Source: Ectocarpus siliculosus (taxonomy: Eukaryota; Sar; Phaeophyceae; Ectocarpales; Ectocarpaceae). Taken from it: a DNA stretch of 58,336 nucleotides. Location: assembly GCA_000310025.1 (NCBI GenBank), contig FN649736.1, positions 2,574,685 through 2,633,020 on the forward strand, in the 5' to 3' direction. Below the pieces are notes generated by a model. The model ran no database searches and was not told the DNA's origin. It was given only the letters and a program-made list of their open reading frames with translations. This document shows, one piece after another, positions 36,830 to 47,660 of this stretch. The number at the start of each line of letters is the position of its first letter. Position 1 is the stretch's first letter. The position numbers and the translations under genes are program-made.

Positions 36830-39800
36830 ATGAAGCGCGACCGCGACGGCAGTCAGCACCAGCACCACTATGAGTATCGGCAGCAGTGGCCACAGCAGCA
36901 GTACCAACAGCATCAACATCAGCAGGAGGAAGAGATCCCCCCCCCTCCACCACCTAGGAACCGACCGCAGCAGGAGATCCCCCCTCCCCCACCGCCTAGA
37001 ACCCGGCCTTCGTCAGCGTCAAAGAATGGCCATGTCGCAGAAGTCTCGAACGGGTCGTCTAACCATCCTCCAGCTTCTTTCGCTTCTGCTACAGCCGCCG
37101 TGGGGACTGCGTCAAGAATGAACGACGCCGGCGACAGGGGCGGGGCGAACGTCTTCACCGCATCAAGTTCTTCCGCGAGGGCCCCATCATCATCATCGAC
37201 CGCAACCTCCTCTGCTATGAAGAGACCGAAGCTCGGCTACGAACATCCAGACAACTGGCGAGCAACGGCCGACGAAGTGCTTGTGAAAGCAGGGCTAGAA
37301 AGAGTTGGCAAGGAGGAAAGATCGAGGGCTGGAGACGAGGAAGGTTCGTCCACGCGCAGGGGCAATGATAAGGAAAAGCAGCAGCAGCCGGGCGCGACAA
37401 AAGTGGTGGCAGCGGCCCGGTCAAAGAGGCGATTTGCTGTCGTTTGTTCCGCCAATTTCAACCGCAGCATGATGGCCCATAAACTTCTTAAGGAACATAA
37501 CTTTCAGGTTGAATCCTACGGTACTGGCAGGTGAGGCTTGTGTTCAGTGTTTGTTATTTAGCGTTTGTTCGAGCACCACCACAGACAAAATGCCAAGAAC
37601 AATGTCCCTTGTTGTGTTTACATTATGTAGGGGTTTTGCCAGTCAAAGTGGTGATGGTCCTGGGCTGCAGAAGGTTGCCACAAGTGCAGTGCACGAGTTT
37701 CCCCTTCCCCTACGCGCCCTCCCTCTAGGCGTAAAACTAGTTTTTGTGAAATGGATGGCTCCACGTTTTGCGGTGAAATGATTGTATGGAATAATGCAGC
37801 GGCAGAGAGATCGGGATTATGCCCCCTTCTGCTGCGATCGCCGAAAACCTCACGGCGCTTCGCGCTTGGTGATGGTGCTAGCCTGGTACGGTCAACACCC
37901 GGCGTACTCAGTCCCGGCTTTGTAGGGATGCGAGGCCAAATGTCTAACAACTACGGCATGTACGGCTATGACTACCCCCCTCTGCTCGCTCCCTGCTCGC
38001 TCCCTTCCTCACCCCTTTTTTATTGCCCGCCCCTCTCCATGACGCTTAGGGAAGTGAGGCTACCAGGCAAGGACATCGCCAGCCCAGAAGTGTTTCCTTT
38101 CGGAACGCCCTACCGGGATATCTTCGACAAGCTGAAGGCCAAAGACGAAGCGCTTTTTAGCCAGAACAACCTGCTGCCCCTGGTGGCCCGTAACGCAATG
38201 GTGAAAGCCGCCCCGCAGCGGTTTCAAGAAATCGAGGGCCCGGACATGGCGGATTTCGACGTGGTGCTATGCTTCGAAACGAGGGTTTTTTACTTGGTCG
38301 TGGAAGGTACATGTTCTCCCGAAACTTAGAAAGTTTACAGTTGCGAACGTTATTTGGGGGTATGTACCAATGCCGTTGTGAAACAGATAGGCGAAAAGAT
38401 AGTTGGTGTGAGGACAGAAGGGCTGATGCATGGGCTTCATTGCCGAGTTTCGTCACAGAGGGAGGTATTGGGGGGGGTGCACAGCAACAGCTGTAGCACC
38501 CTCTTCCGCTCTTTCTTCAAGCGTACCGGAGTCAGCACCACTAGAACGGCACCACTCGCGACGCGCACACACCAACGACAGGTAAAGTGCTTTTTACAAT
38601 AGCGGCCTCGTTTGTTCGATGTAATATTCGTCGTGGGTGTATTACCCTTTCCTTCACTGCTGTTGACTCAGTTCCTCGACTGCTGCTGCCATCAACGTTC
38701 AGGGTTTAACCAGGTGAGATGAGTAAAACATATTGATTGCATTATTGCTATACTGGGTTTCTTGTCCGCGTTTCTGCGTATTTGCTCCCACCATGACCAA
38801 AGTGCCGGGAGATTCATAAGTTGCTCTCTGTTTTGAACATCCTGGTGTGTTAGTCCGCGTTTATGGCTTGGCTTAGTGTTCCGTTTTTCTCGGTCGCGGA
38901 GGCCGCGTCGTCCTCGAAATGTTGCTTTACATGCAAATATTGCTGTGTCTCGCACCGGCAGAATGGGGCGTCAAAACGTTGGGATGTCTCGTGCTTGTTC
39001 GGCAGGATCCGTTTGCGACGACGTGAGATTGTTAAGGGCACCAACTAGAGGAACTACACGTCACACGTATCTAGCTGAAAGCGCTATTATTTGTCGTTGT
39101 TAGTCGGGGGAATATAGTTCCAAGTGATGCCCAAAGGTACAAAGTGCTACCGGCAGAAGGGAACGAGAGCTTACTTACGCAGGATACGGGCCTATACTGT
39201 AGCGTGCGTACCCTTTCGCGGAGTGGACCCATTTCTCCTGCTCCGGGAAGGCATTACGCACTCATGCCATACAGCAGTTAGCGCCCCCACTTTAGAACCT
39301 CTTACTTTGGCTGAGGCGTGCTCCTTATATTCTCTTCGGTGGGGTTCCCCAAGTACAGGTTTTCGTGTAGTTTCCTTGACTTGAGAATCTTTAATATTTG
39401 CCAAGTTGTTAATGTTAAAATTTTTTGAGCCTACGTTTCTCAACTCCTGGAATCTTCAGTGTGGGCGCCAACTGCTGAGTGCGCACAACCACACTTGAAC
39501 GATTAGTCTGGAGAAGCGCGTCACCTACACTGCTGTGGTTCCAGCATTTCGGCGAACAGCGGGGTGAACCGCAGTTAATTGCCGTGCTTTTCTTACGCAA
39601 TGCCAACAGCTGTCCACTGGGGTGGGTATGATATGCAAAGCTCGGTTTTACGCAGTGCTCTATGTTCCTCTACAAACAACAGCATGCGGAGAAAAAACGT
39701 TATTCCGAGGGTGACACATGCACGCCCCGCACATTCAGCTGAACGCCTCTCGGTTGTTGCTGGGAACCCCGGCAAAAGGGCAAAGGTACACTTGTAGATT

Positions 39801-42232
39801 CGATCACTTGTGCATTGCAGGCTGGATATTTGCGACGGGTTGGTCAATCTCTCGTGACAAACAAGCTCAAGATATCTGCGTAGTCTACAGACGTCGCGAA
39901 CGTCAGCTCAGTGGCTCCGCGTGCAAGGAAAGAACACATGGCCCGCACTCCAAATTGTTTTGAGCGGCTCAGTCAGCCTTTCACGGCTACACGGAGTGCT
40001 TGTTACTCAAGAAGCTTTCAACTCACTGTCGGCGGCTCGACCTGAGCCTTCACGGTGGTCTTTAACTCAGCAGAGTATTATCTCAAAAACATGATGCCGT
40101 CCCGGTTCGCAAGAAGCATGGAATGTAGCGGACCTTGTAGGTCCATTTCATCGGCACTGCAATAATACCAACAACCGATCGCACGCCTTGTGAATGTCAC
40201 GGGTGGCAATACACAGCCTTGGGCATTCGAGGTTTCGTGATCGCTGGCTACACCCACGAACGAGCAAGAGCAAACTAACCCTCGTTGTTCTTTCGATTGA
40301 TCCACACTGGGCCCACGAAGAGGCTGAACGACAACGAACGACCAAGTATTCTTCTTGCAAGATCTGCACGAAATCTTCGTCCGGATGGGACAAGTATCGC
40401 GCGGATGGAAATCCCCGCTTCAGGTTTAACCCACGGCGTGTTTCACTGTGGAATGCTTCGACCCCCCCCCTCCCTCTAACCTTCACGTGACAAACTTCCA
40501 ATCACGAGATCCGGAGGCGTGATCAATATAACCACCACCATCAACGACTCGCTTGAAGAATCAGCTGCGAAGTCAATCAAATGATCTAACAGCGAAAGCA
40601 TGCACAACTTGATCACATTTCGCCCCCCCCCCCCCCCCCTCCCTTAACCCCCTTTCCCACCCATTCTTTTTCTTTAATAAACTTAAAAAAAAAAAATCCC
40701 AAAAACTTTTCCTTTTTTAAAAAACTTAAAAAACCTAAAAATTTTATTTTTTTTAAAAAAAAAATTCCCCTTTTTTAATAAACCACTTTAAAAACAAAAA
40801 AATTTAAAATTTTATAAACCCAATTCACCCACCAACCCCTTCTTCCCAAACCCTTTCCCCCCCTTAAACTTTTTCCCAAAAAAATTTTAAATCCCCAAAC
40901 CAAAAAATTTTAAACCTTTTTACCTTATTAATATAAACATTAAAAAATTTTTTTAAAAAAAACCCCCCTCCCCCAAAAATTTTTTTAAAAATTTCCCCAA
41001 AAAAAAAAATTTTTAAAAACATAANNNNNNNNNNNNNNNNNNNNNNNNNNNNNNNNNNNNNNNNNNNNNNNNNNNNNNNNNNNNNNNNNNNNNNNNNNNN
41101 NNNNNNNNNNNNNNNNNNNNNNNNACTGTGCCGCACGGTAAATATTGGTTGATAGCTGGTCACATGTTTGGTTATATGTGAGTTCGTGTTCGGTGCAGAT
41201 GTCGGTCCTTTCAGGATGCGTTGCGCACTTGGCCTACCTGCCTTCTTACGTTGTTTGCAAATAAATGTATTCTAGCTAGAGCAAAGATATGCCTGGTTAA
41301 AGTTCCTGTGCAGTACGATGTGTTTAGTTGTGCAATGTGGCGTTCATGTATTGGTTTGAGGAATCACGAGTTGATGTCACTAGTTGATTTTTCGTTCAAA
41401 ACTACTGTATGTCGATCCGGAAGCTTGCGAGATATTTCTCCTAACAGTATGTGACAATTCCACCATCGAGACGAATTCAGTCTCACTCCCTCCTCACGTT
41501 GTGATTTGAAGTATCCTACATACGACACAATAGCGTCGAGCGAAAGATCTCTGCATCTATGTCTTGTGTACCTGCCGTTGCTGCACCCCAAGTGTCCCAT
41601 CCCTCGCGGTGGGCGGGCACCGCAGGCGAATGGGTGTGTCGGTGTTGTAGTGAAATCATTGATTCATTGTAGCACGGTGTGATTGCCGTTCAATGCGTTT
41701 GAACCAAACGAAATCCCCCCGATGTGACCCTACAGTGTAGTAATGTAAGTAGTGCTGGTTGCGGCCGCCTTGCGCCCCCTCCGTTGCCTCCACCCTTGTC
41801 CTAGAAATACAACGATCAATACCCATCGACACGGTGCGTCGACAAGATCGCGTATGGGTTGTGTGTCTAACCGCGTTTTGTGCCTTCCTGGTTCGGATTC
41901 AAAGGACACGAGGTTTCCATTTTTCAGCATACTTGTTGAAAGAGAGGACGTCCCCGCCCAAGTCACTCGAACTCTCTTTACCGCTGAGGACAAGCAACCG
42001 AAAGCAACAACTTCGAGATGGTCCGGTCTGCCCCTCTGGTTTACCCCTTCCACAACTCCCCGTCAATGCATCCGTCTAAAAAAAAATTATTGAATGCCCC
42101 CGCTGTTGCATGTGTTCACTTTTCATTCAGCTTGACGGTGTATCCCAGTTAGAAGACGAGACGGCGGGCGTTCTCGAAGTGTTCACCCGGAAGACCAAGA
42201 GGACCCTGCTCCACCAAGTGTGCCACGTTTGA
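36830..42232 (+). CDS. SSU72: SSU72-type RNA polymerase II CTD phosphatase, central exon missing at gap
   Basis: SSU72 removes phosphate from Ser5/Ser7 of the RNA polymerase II C-terminal repeat and acts in 3'-end processing. The exons seen are 36830-37530, 38050-38306 and 42131-42232. Exon 1 encodes a disordered leader of about 200 residues (Gln/His-rich, two copies of a PPPPPPR segment, Ser-rich), then FAVVCSANFNRSMMAH with the catalytic CX5R loop (C206, R212) and YGTG. Exon 2 continues EVRLPGKD, LLPLVARN, PQRFQE and FDVVLCFETRV, matching the family core. Exon 3 ends EVFTRKTKRTLLHQVCHV, matching the conserved end of the family. Exon 2 ends in phase 1 and exon 3 begins in phase 0, so at least one exon (the NVDI/DN region, about 50 residues) is missing. 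I could not find it in readable sequence; it probably lies at 40620-41124. The upstream TTG-started extension of the frame is not used. Confidence 0.85.
37839..37975 (+). repeat. Dispersed repeat, copy B
   Basis: Counterpart of 26672-26807 in the opposite orientation, located in SSU72 intron 37531-38049. Both copies keep one open frame reading PGVL(S/R)PGFVGMRGQ, then SN(N/D)YGM, then Y(D/E)Y. Confidence 0.85.
40620..41024. other. Low-quality sequence before the assembly gap
   Basis: A sudden change to runs of A, T and C (words such as AAAATTTT and CCCCTT) ends exactly at the N block. This looks like untrimmed poor read ends, not genomic composition. Frames predicted here should be ignored. 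Confidence 0.8.
41025..41124. other. Assembly gap (100 N)
   Basis: Exactly one hundred unknown bases, a conventional placeholder length, so the real gap size is unknown. It falls inside the SSU72 gene between exons 38050-38306 and 42131-42232. Confidence 0.98.
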
Positions 42233-43448
42233 AATGGGGCACGCTATCGATTCAGTTGTAGCCGCCTGGTTTCAGTCCGAATCGGTTTGTATCCCGAAGA
42301 CGCCTGACCCTCCAGTTGTAAAGTAGGAGTCGAAGCCAACGGAAGTCTTCTCACGGAACTTGGAGGAAGAATGTGTCGACAGGCTTCGCAGTTAGTATGT
42401 ATTTTAGCCTTCGAGGGGGTTGGATCAGGGGACGTGGTTGAGAGTGGGACTATACAGAGTAGACGACGTGATGGATGCCATGCATCACATCTGACGTGGG
42501 GGCATGTATACGCAGGGCGCGCGTTGTAGCGCCCAAGGTCTCCTTCTCTCATCTCCTTGGCTTAGTCGCTTACCATCTCCCTGTGAGAAGAAATCGCGAA
42601 GTTGGGTATGGAGCAACCTACGACACAACGTTCGCACGCAAGAGAGCGGCCGAAGGGTACACGTAATCTTGAGGTATGCACTTGTTGTATTGTGAAGAGT
42701 CAAAACAAACATCACGTGCCGACTCATTCATGATCTGTTCGCGTTCAAACTAACGGATGTGCTTGTTGTTCTACGGCACGTGTGGAAGCATGTGATGAAA
42801 CAAGGAACACGATCGTTTTCGCCCTCGACACGGACGACACGGGCAAAGCCGGCGTTACGCCAAGTTCGTTTGCACCAGGAAACGCGGACAATTCTCGGGG
42901 CCAGTCATCGCTTTTGGACATATATGTCAACTTCGCAAAAACATTACGCATTTCCACGTTGTGGGAACTCCCCTCCGTAAATCCAAGGAGCAGGTGGGTA
43001 GGCACGAGCAGTACCACCCTAAACCAGCTTCTGCTACAACATGTGCGGAGATACAAAAGATTTAACGTCACTCGTTTCCGCCCCCTTGCGGATGATATCT
43101 ACCATCACCTGCAACGTGAGCTGGTCGCATTCTCCAAACAAAGTGCGCGACGTCTACATCTCTTAGATCTCCGAGTCTCAAAATTGCACGTGTCATCTTG
43201 CCTCTTTGGACACCAACTTCCGCTGTGTTTCCCCAACTGCAAGTGCTTATCATCCACAAACATCATCTCGGTGTTTGCGGTCTGGGGGGGGCGTGGCCAG
43301 ATGCGATTGATATCTACAACTGTTCGTACCACGAACAAGACGACCAACGATGGTTGCACCAGCAGCTCCGACTTCCTGCCGCCCCAACCACTGTATACTC
43401 TTCATCACGAAGAGAGACGCAACTCATTGGTGTGGGTGAGTTCACGTG
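42233..43448. other. Intergenic stretch between convergent SSU72 and DGAT2
   Basis: About 1.2 kb holding two 3' ends that face each other. A long plus-strand frame (to 43744) starts with GTG and runs antisense through the last DGAT2 exon, so I treat it as chance. No repeat element recognised. Confidence 0.5.
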
Positions 43449-46400
43449 TCACCGAAGTTCTAATTTTGTGTCGCCCCAGCCGTAAGTTCCCTTGTATCGG
43501 TCAAACACGTCCGCCAGGGCTTCACAGAATCGGGCGTGAACCGCGTCCACCTGCTCATCTGACGGCGACAAGTTCTTTTCGATGTCCAATGTCTCCCCGA
43601 AAGCAAATGTCAATGGCACCTGAAGATGAAACGCACGAGTTGGAAACGTCAGGAACCACACCTGCTGTGCCACTTGTACAGAGGAATTCAGTATCTAAGA
43701 CACACAAGAGACACGGAAGGTGGACCGCGAATGGCAGTAATTGATGCAAGACAAATACGGTTGTTGTAGATGTGAACGGTGCGTTGCGTACCCAAGAGCT
43801 CAGAAATGATTCGCAAGAGCTCAGAATGGTTTGTTCCTCAAGCCAAAGCACACATGAATTCTAAATCATTGCCAAAAACAAAAATCCATCTACATGTTTG
43901 AATCCTAAGTAGGACGAAGCGGATCGATATTCAAGCGACTGAGTACAGAAGAAAACGAGAGCTAAACGTGCCGCACGGGAGCGATGCGATTGGTCGCTAT
44001 GTTATAGAAGTTTGATGCGTCGTGTGTGTTTTGATAAAGGGTACGGACATTGTTCTCCCCCGCATTTCAGTGTTACATGCGATGCAACTAGTCCTCGCAC
44101 TACTTGTTGCCGTGCTGCCAAACTTCACTTCGTGAAGACACCACGAAAATCAAACATTGCATACCTTGAACGGAATTGGCAGGCCCCATCTCCCCCAGAA
44201 TAGAACTAGTGACGCTTTTAGCAGTCGCGAAAGGCTCTCTAGGGCAGCCGGTAGAGGCACACGCTTGAAAGTTTGGGAGTTGCCAAAAACTGTGATTCCC
44301 GGGTTGGGAAAGATAGTCGAAGACGAAGGTGGAGGTTAGCCGGAGCCCCAAGCGTGGACGTGTGCACGAAACAAGACGGAGGAATCAACGCGGGGGAAAC
44401 ATATTACTTCAGAACGGAGGACCCAGGGAGAACCAAGGCGATATCTAGTATCGTGTATCAAAGAAACACAATCACGAGGTGGGCTCGATTTGCAGCAACG
44501 TTGCTGCACGTTGCACGAAGCTCGGGTCCGCCGTTGTCGACAGCAGTTGCGCAACAACACTCAAACACTCATTGTTCAACGTTTGCAAGGCAAGACCAGC
44601 ATGTCGACCCGCAGGAAGCCCTAGGCCTTCACATACGCGTTTCCCTTTCTCTCTCTCAAGCCACGAAACAACTTCTCAACGGGCCAACGCAGCAGTGCTC
44701 CCTCCTTACCGTAAACAGGGACTAGAGGCACGCCATGCGCCATCGCTCTTCGGACGAACCCCTTGTGCCCCCTGAGGAGCGCAAACTCTTTTCCCGCTTC
44801 TCCGTCTAAGAACATCTCACCGATCCCGCCTGGTGCCTTTACGGGACACAAAGGAGGCATGCCAGAGTACAAGAATCCACCGGCTATGATATCTGTTCGG
44901 ATATTGTCAGCACTAACGAAATGGGGGACCTCCGCCAAAGCAGGAAAAATCCCCCGGGTTCAAGCAGGTTTCGAAGCGTGTCTGGGATAGAACCAGTCGG
45001 GAGGCGAGAGAATCATACTTGTACTATACCAGCTGGGGCACCTTGCCGTGCATCTTTACGCATTTTCTATTTTCTAGCATACATGAGGCGTGTTCGCAAC
45101 GAAAATTTGAACGCTTACGAAAAGAAGGGGTGCACATGTAAACACTATCCTTTCCCAGACGCAATGCACTTCAATGCCATTACTCGATGCAAGGTAGTGA
45201 GAGCACAATACACCTTGCACTATTAGAACGTGTATGGTCCGCGAACGACTCGGGGAGGCACTAACTGAACACGATAAGCTCATCCGAAAAATATATATTC
45301 GTGTCTACAAGTTCGACAACCGCACCAGACTGAGCGAGTGCCCTTGCTTTAGCGCGTCGTCCATCGTGTCTCTCGAAGCTCCCACGGCGCCGATCATGCG
45401 GAGAATATTCCCGATGATCGGTGTCCGTAGCATAATTGAAGCGCAAACCGGCTTGGCGGCGTTGAAGACGGTTTCGTTTGCCCTGGTTTGTTCATTCGTT
45501 GTGCATTAGGTGGTTGTTGGAGCAGCTACAACCGGAATGGTGGTGCGAAGGCGTCGATGGGCGGGGTTAAGCATGACACACAATGGAAGATGCGCGCATA
45601 AAAGAATCATTTCGAACCCAAAAACTGACAACTAAGCGGGCGCATATATACATAGAATACATCTGGCGCTTCAGGGCGAGCAGCTGATTGACGGTGCTGT
45701 CGGCAGGAAAATATGCTCGGTAGGAAGGAGGTGGATTGTCAAGGAATATCAAGCGGCGCCGTTAACCCATGCCGGCTGTCGATTAAGAGGTTACAGTAGC
45801 GTTAAGCCCAAATATGGCATATCAACAGCGCCCCCACCCACCCACCTCCCGAGCGAGGCGAGGGCGACGCCGAACGGAAACACCCCGTGAGGGACGAGAC
45901 AGAATAGCGACTGCTTCCCTCTGCAAGCGTCCATCTCTCCCACAAAACTGCCGGAAAAGTATCTCCAGAACCTATCGCATCGTCGAAGGCGTGGGTGCGC
46001 GCGTGTATGGGTCACGAAGGACGAACGGGATCAACTAGACCGACCAAAACGACTCCATAGAAACGTTCAGTGACTGAAAGGCCAACTGCACCCAAACCCG
46101 CTCGTCGCGAAGTACTTGCATTATAGGCGGTACGATCTTGCAGTAGCCATGCACCAAATTGCGATGTACGCCGACAAATAAGCGCAGTATCAACACATGA
46201 CGATCCTCTCGATTTGGTGTGGGTCCACGGACAGCAGTGGGACAAACCATCATGTCCAATATGGCCCACCGTTCACCCACCTGAACAAAAAACCTTTTCA
46301 GCCATAGAAGCCGTTTACATTTTTTTTCTTCACTTCAAATCAGCGCTCACAGCACTAGTGCCGTTTATTCCAACCCGTGGTCACACAGAAGAGCCTCTCT

Positions 46401-47363
46401 CTACCTTCCCCTCCTGCGGTACTTCGCCTTCAATTTTTAATGCGAGAAGAGTTCAGCACTCTTTTCCCTCTATGTACACACGAACTAGCGCTATCCACTT
46501 GGCCAGGAGCGGAAGCGAGAGAAAAACTCACTTTGCAAGAAAAGCTCGCCTACGCCGGGATTCGAAACCCTGACCTGACCTCTAGAAGGTTACGAGGCTA
46601 CCAACTAGACCACCGGGGCGACCGGCTTTGCATAGCCAACGAACGAACGCACGACATAATACAGCGAAACAACGTGCACAACGATCAACTGAAGTACTGG
46701 ATGTACCTGTTCCACACCGATAGCCTGGCAATTCTTCGAGTCACCGGCATTGGCCCCGCCAGGAACGCCACTAGGCAGGCCAGGAACAGAGCTTTTCGCC
46801 TCCGAGTCTTGCATTTATTTCTCCACACGTAGTAAAGATATGCCGGCACCTGGGGTATACACCAGGAGAGAACGCGCACCCAGGTACATCGCCTAAACGT
46901 GGTCGGATTTCACAGCCTCGCACATCTCACACGGCAGAAGGTAGTGAACAATTCTTGCCTGCCGTACCGTAGAGTACAGCGGTGCGAATTGTGGGAGGGT
47001 CTGTGCTAGCAGTGCCATGGGTGTGGCAGTCGGGCGTGAAGGTCAAACGCTGGAGCCGGAAATGCGGCGCAACCGTACTGCGGTGCATTGTACAAGTTGG
47101 TGAACGTCAACTCGGCTCACTGTGTCAGCTGCACCAACTGCTGCGCAGTTTGAATGTGTGCCCCAAGAGTGTACAAGATGACCAACACGCACCCACCCAC
47201 CCACCCAAAAGAAGGAGCCGATGAGCAGAACTGACGACGTAGCGACGACGCCATCGTTTATCAACTCGGACGCTCCTGAAGTTGCGGTGGCTCTCTTAGC
47301 AGCGCCTGCAGATGCGTTCCCGGTAGCGAAACCTCTTGCGTCCCGCAAGCACTGGGTCGACAT
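43449..47363 (-). CDS. DGAT2: Diacylglycerol acyltransferase type 2
   Basis: DGAT2 makes triacylglycerol from diacylglycerol and acyl-CoA at the endoplasmic reticulum. Seven minus-strand exons (47205-47363, 46707-46849, 45846-45971, 45326-45482, 44710-44836, 44165-44289 and 43449-43619) join in phase to 1008 bases, 335 residues, a normal length. The N-terminus has hydrophobic segments VLLIGSFFW and ALFLACLVAFLAG. The family motifs follow in order: SVWNRFWRYF, the HPHG region as LVPHGVFPFG (127-130 VPHG), VLRTPIIG-like MLRTPIIGN, GGIGEM (198-203), LLRGHKGF (217-222), LVPVYVFGNSQTFK, FWGRWGLPIP (268-277) and a C-terminal PLTFAFGE with the VHARF and RYKGTYG elements. The first His of HPHG is Val. 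The gene lies head to head with P1. DGAT2 comes in several copies in heterokonts, so the isoform cannot be named. Confidence 0.95.
46540..46625 (-). repeat. tRNA-derived sequence (pseudo-tRNA or SINE head)
   Basis: Read on the minus strand it shows an A-box-like TGGTCTAGTTGGTAGCC and a B-box GGTTTCGAATCC at tRNA spacing, with TCGCC near the start pairing with GGCGA near the end. The anticodon-like loop TTCTAGA would give CTA. The T-loop has an extra base and the acceptor stem is broken, so it is not a working tRNA. About 50 bases further on (minus sense) a second A-box-like TGGCCAAGTGGATAGCGC follows. It lies in the DGAT2 intron 45972-46706. Confidence 0.6.
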
Positions 47364-47660
47364 GATTCTCAGCAGTTTCGCTTATGTGTATGAATCCCAC
47401 GAGGCACAGATGGGTGTGGGCTCAGCTGCTCTGAGCGGCTCTGTTGTCAGGTATGATAATTGTACGATGCGGTGTGTACATCATGTGCACACGGGGGGAA
47501 CGTGATTGCAAGATCTCCGAAAATATCAGGGGTGTACGTAATGCCACCTGTAGGGCCTCCTCCTCTCGGTGGTTGTGGGTGGTGGTGTGCCGTGTGTTGG
47601 GCACTCTTGGTTTCTGCCTCGGCTTAAATTGATTCCTGGAGCCACCCACTCCTTTGCACC
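47364..47660. promoter_or_regulatory. Divergent promoter region between DGAT2 and P1 (297 bp)
   Basis: Both start codons are well supported by exon phases and family homology, so these 297 bases must hold both leaders and both promoters. I claim no single motif; it is a candidate bidirectional promoter serving a ribosomal and a lipid gene. Confidence 0.55.

Noticed and set aside
40864-41163. Lys/Phe-rich frame crossing the N block
   Set aside because: Made of low-quality sequence and unknown bases.
42782-43744. 320-codon plus-strand open frame
   Set aside because: It begins with GTG, has no recognisable domain and runs antisense across the last DGAT2 exon, which is firmly supported.
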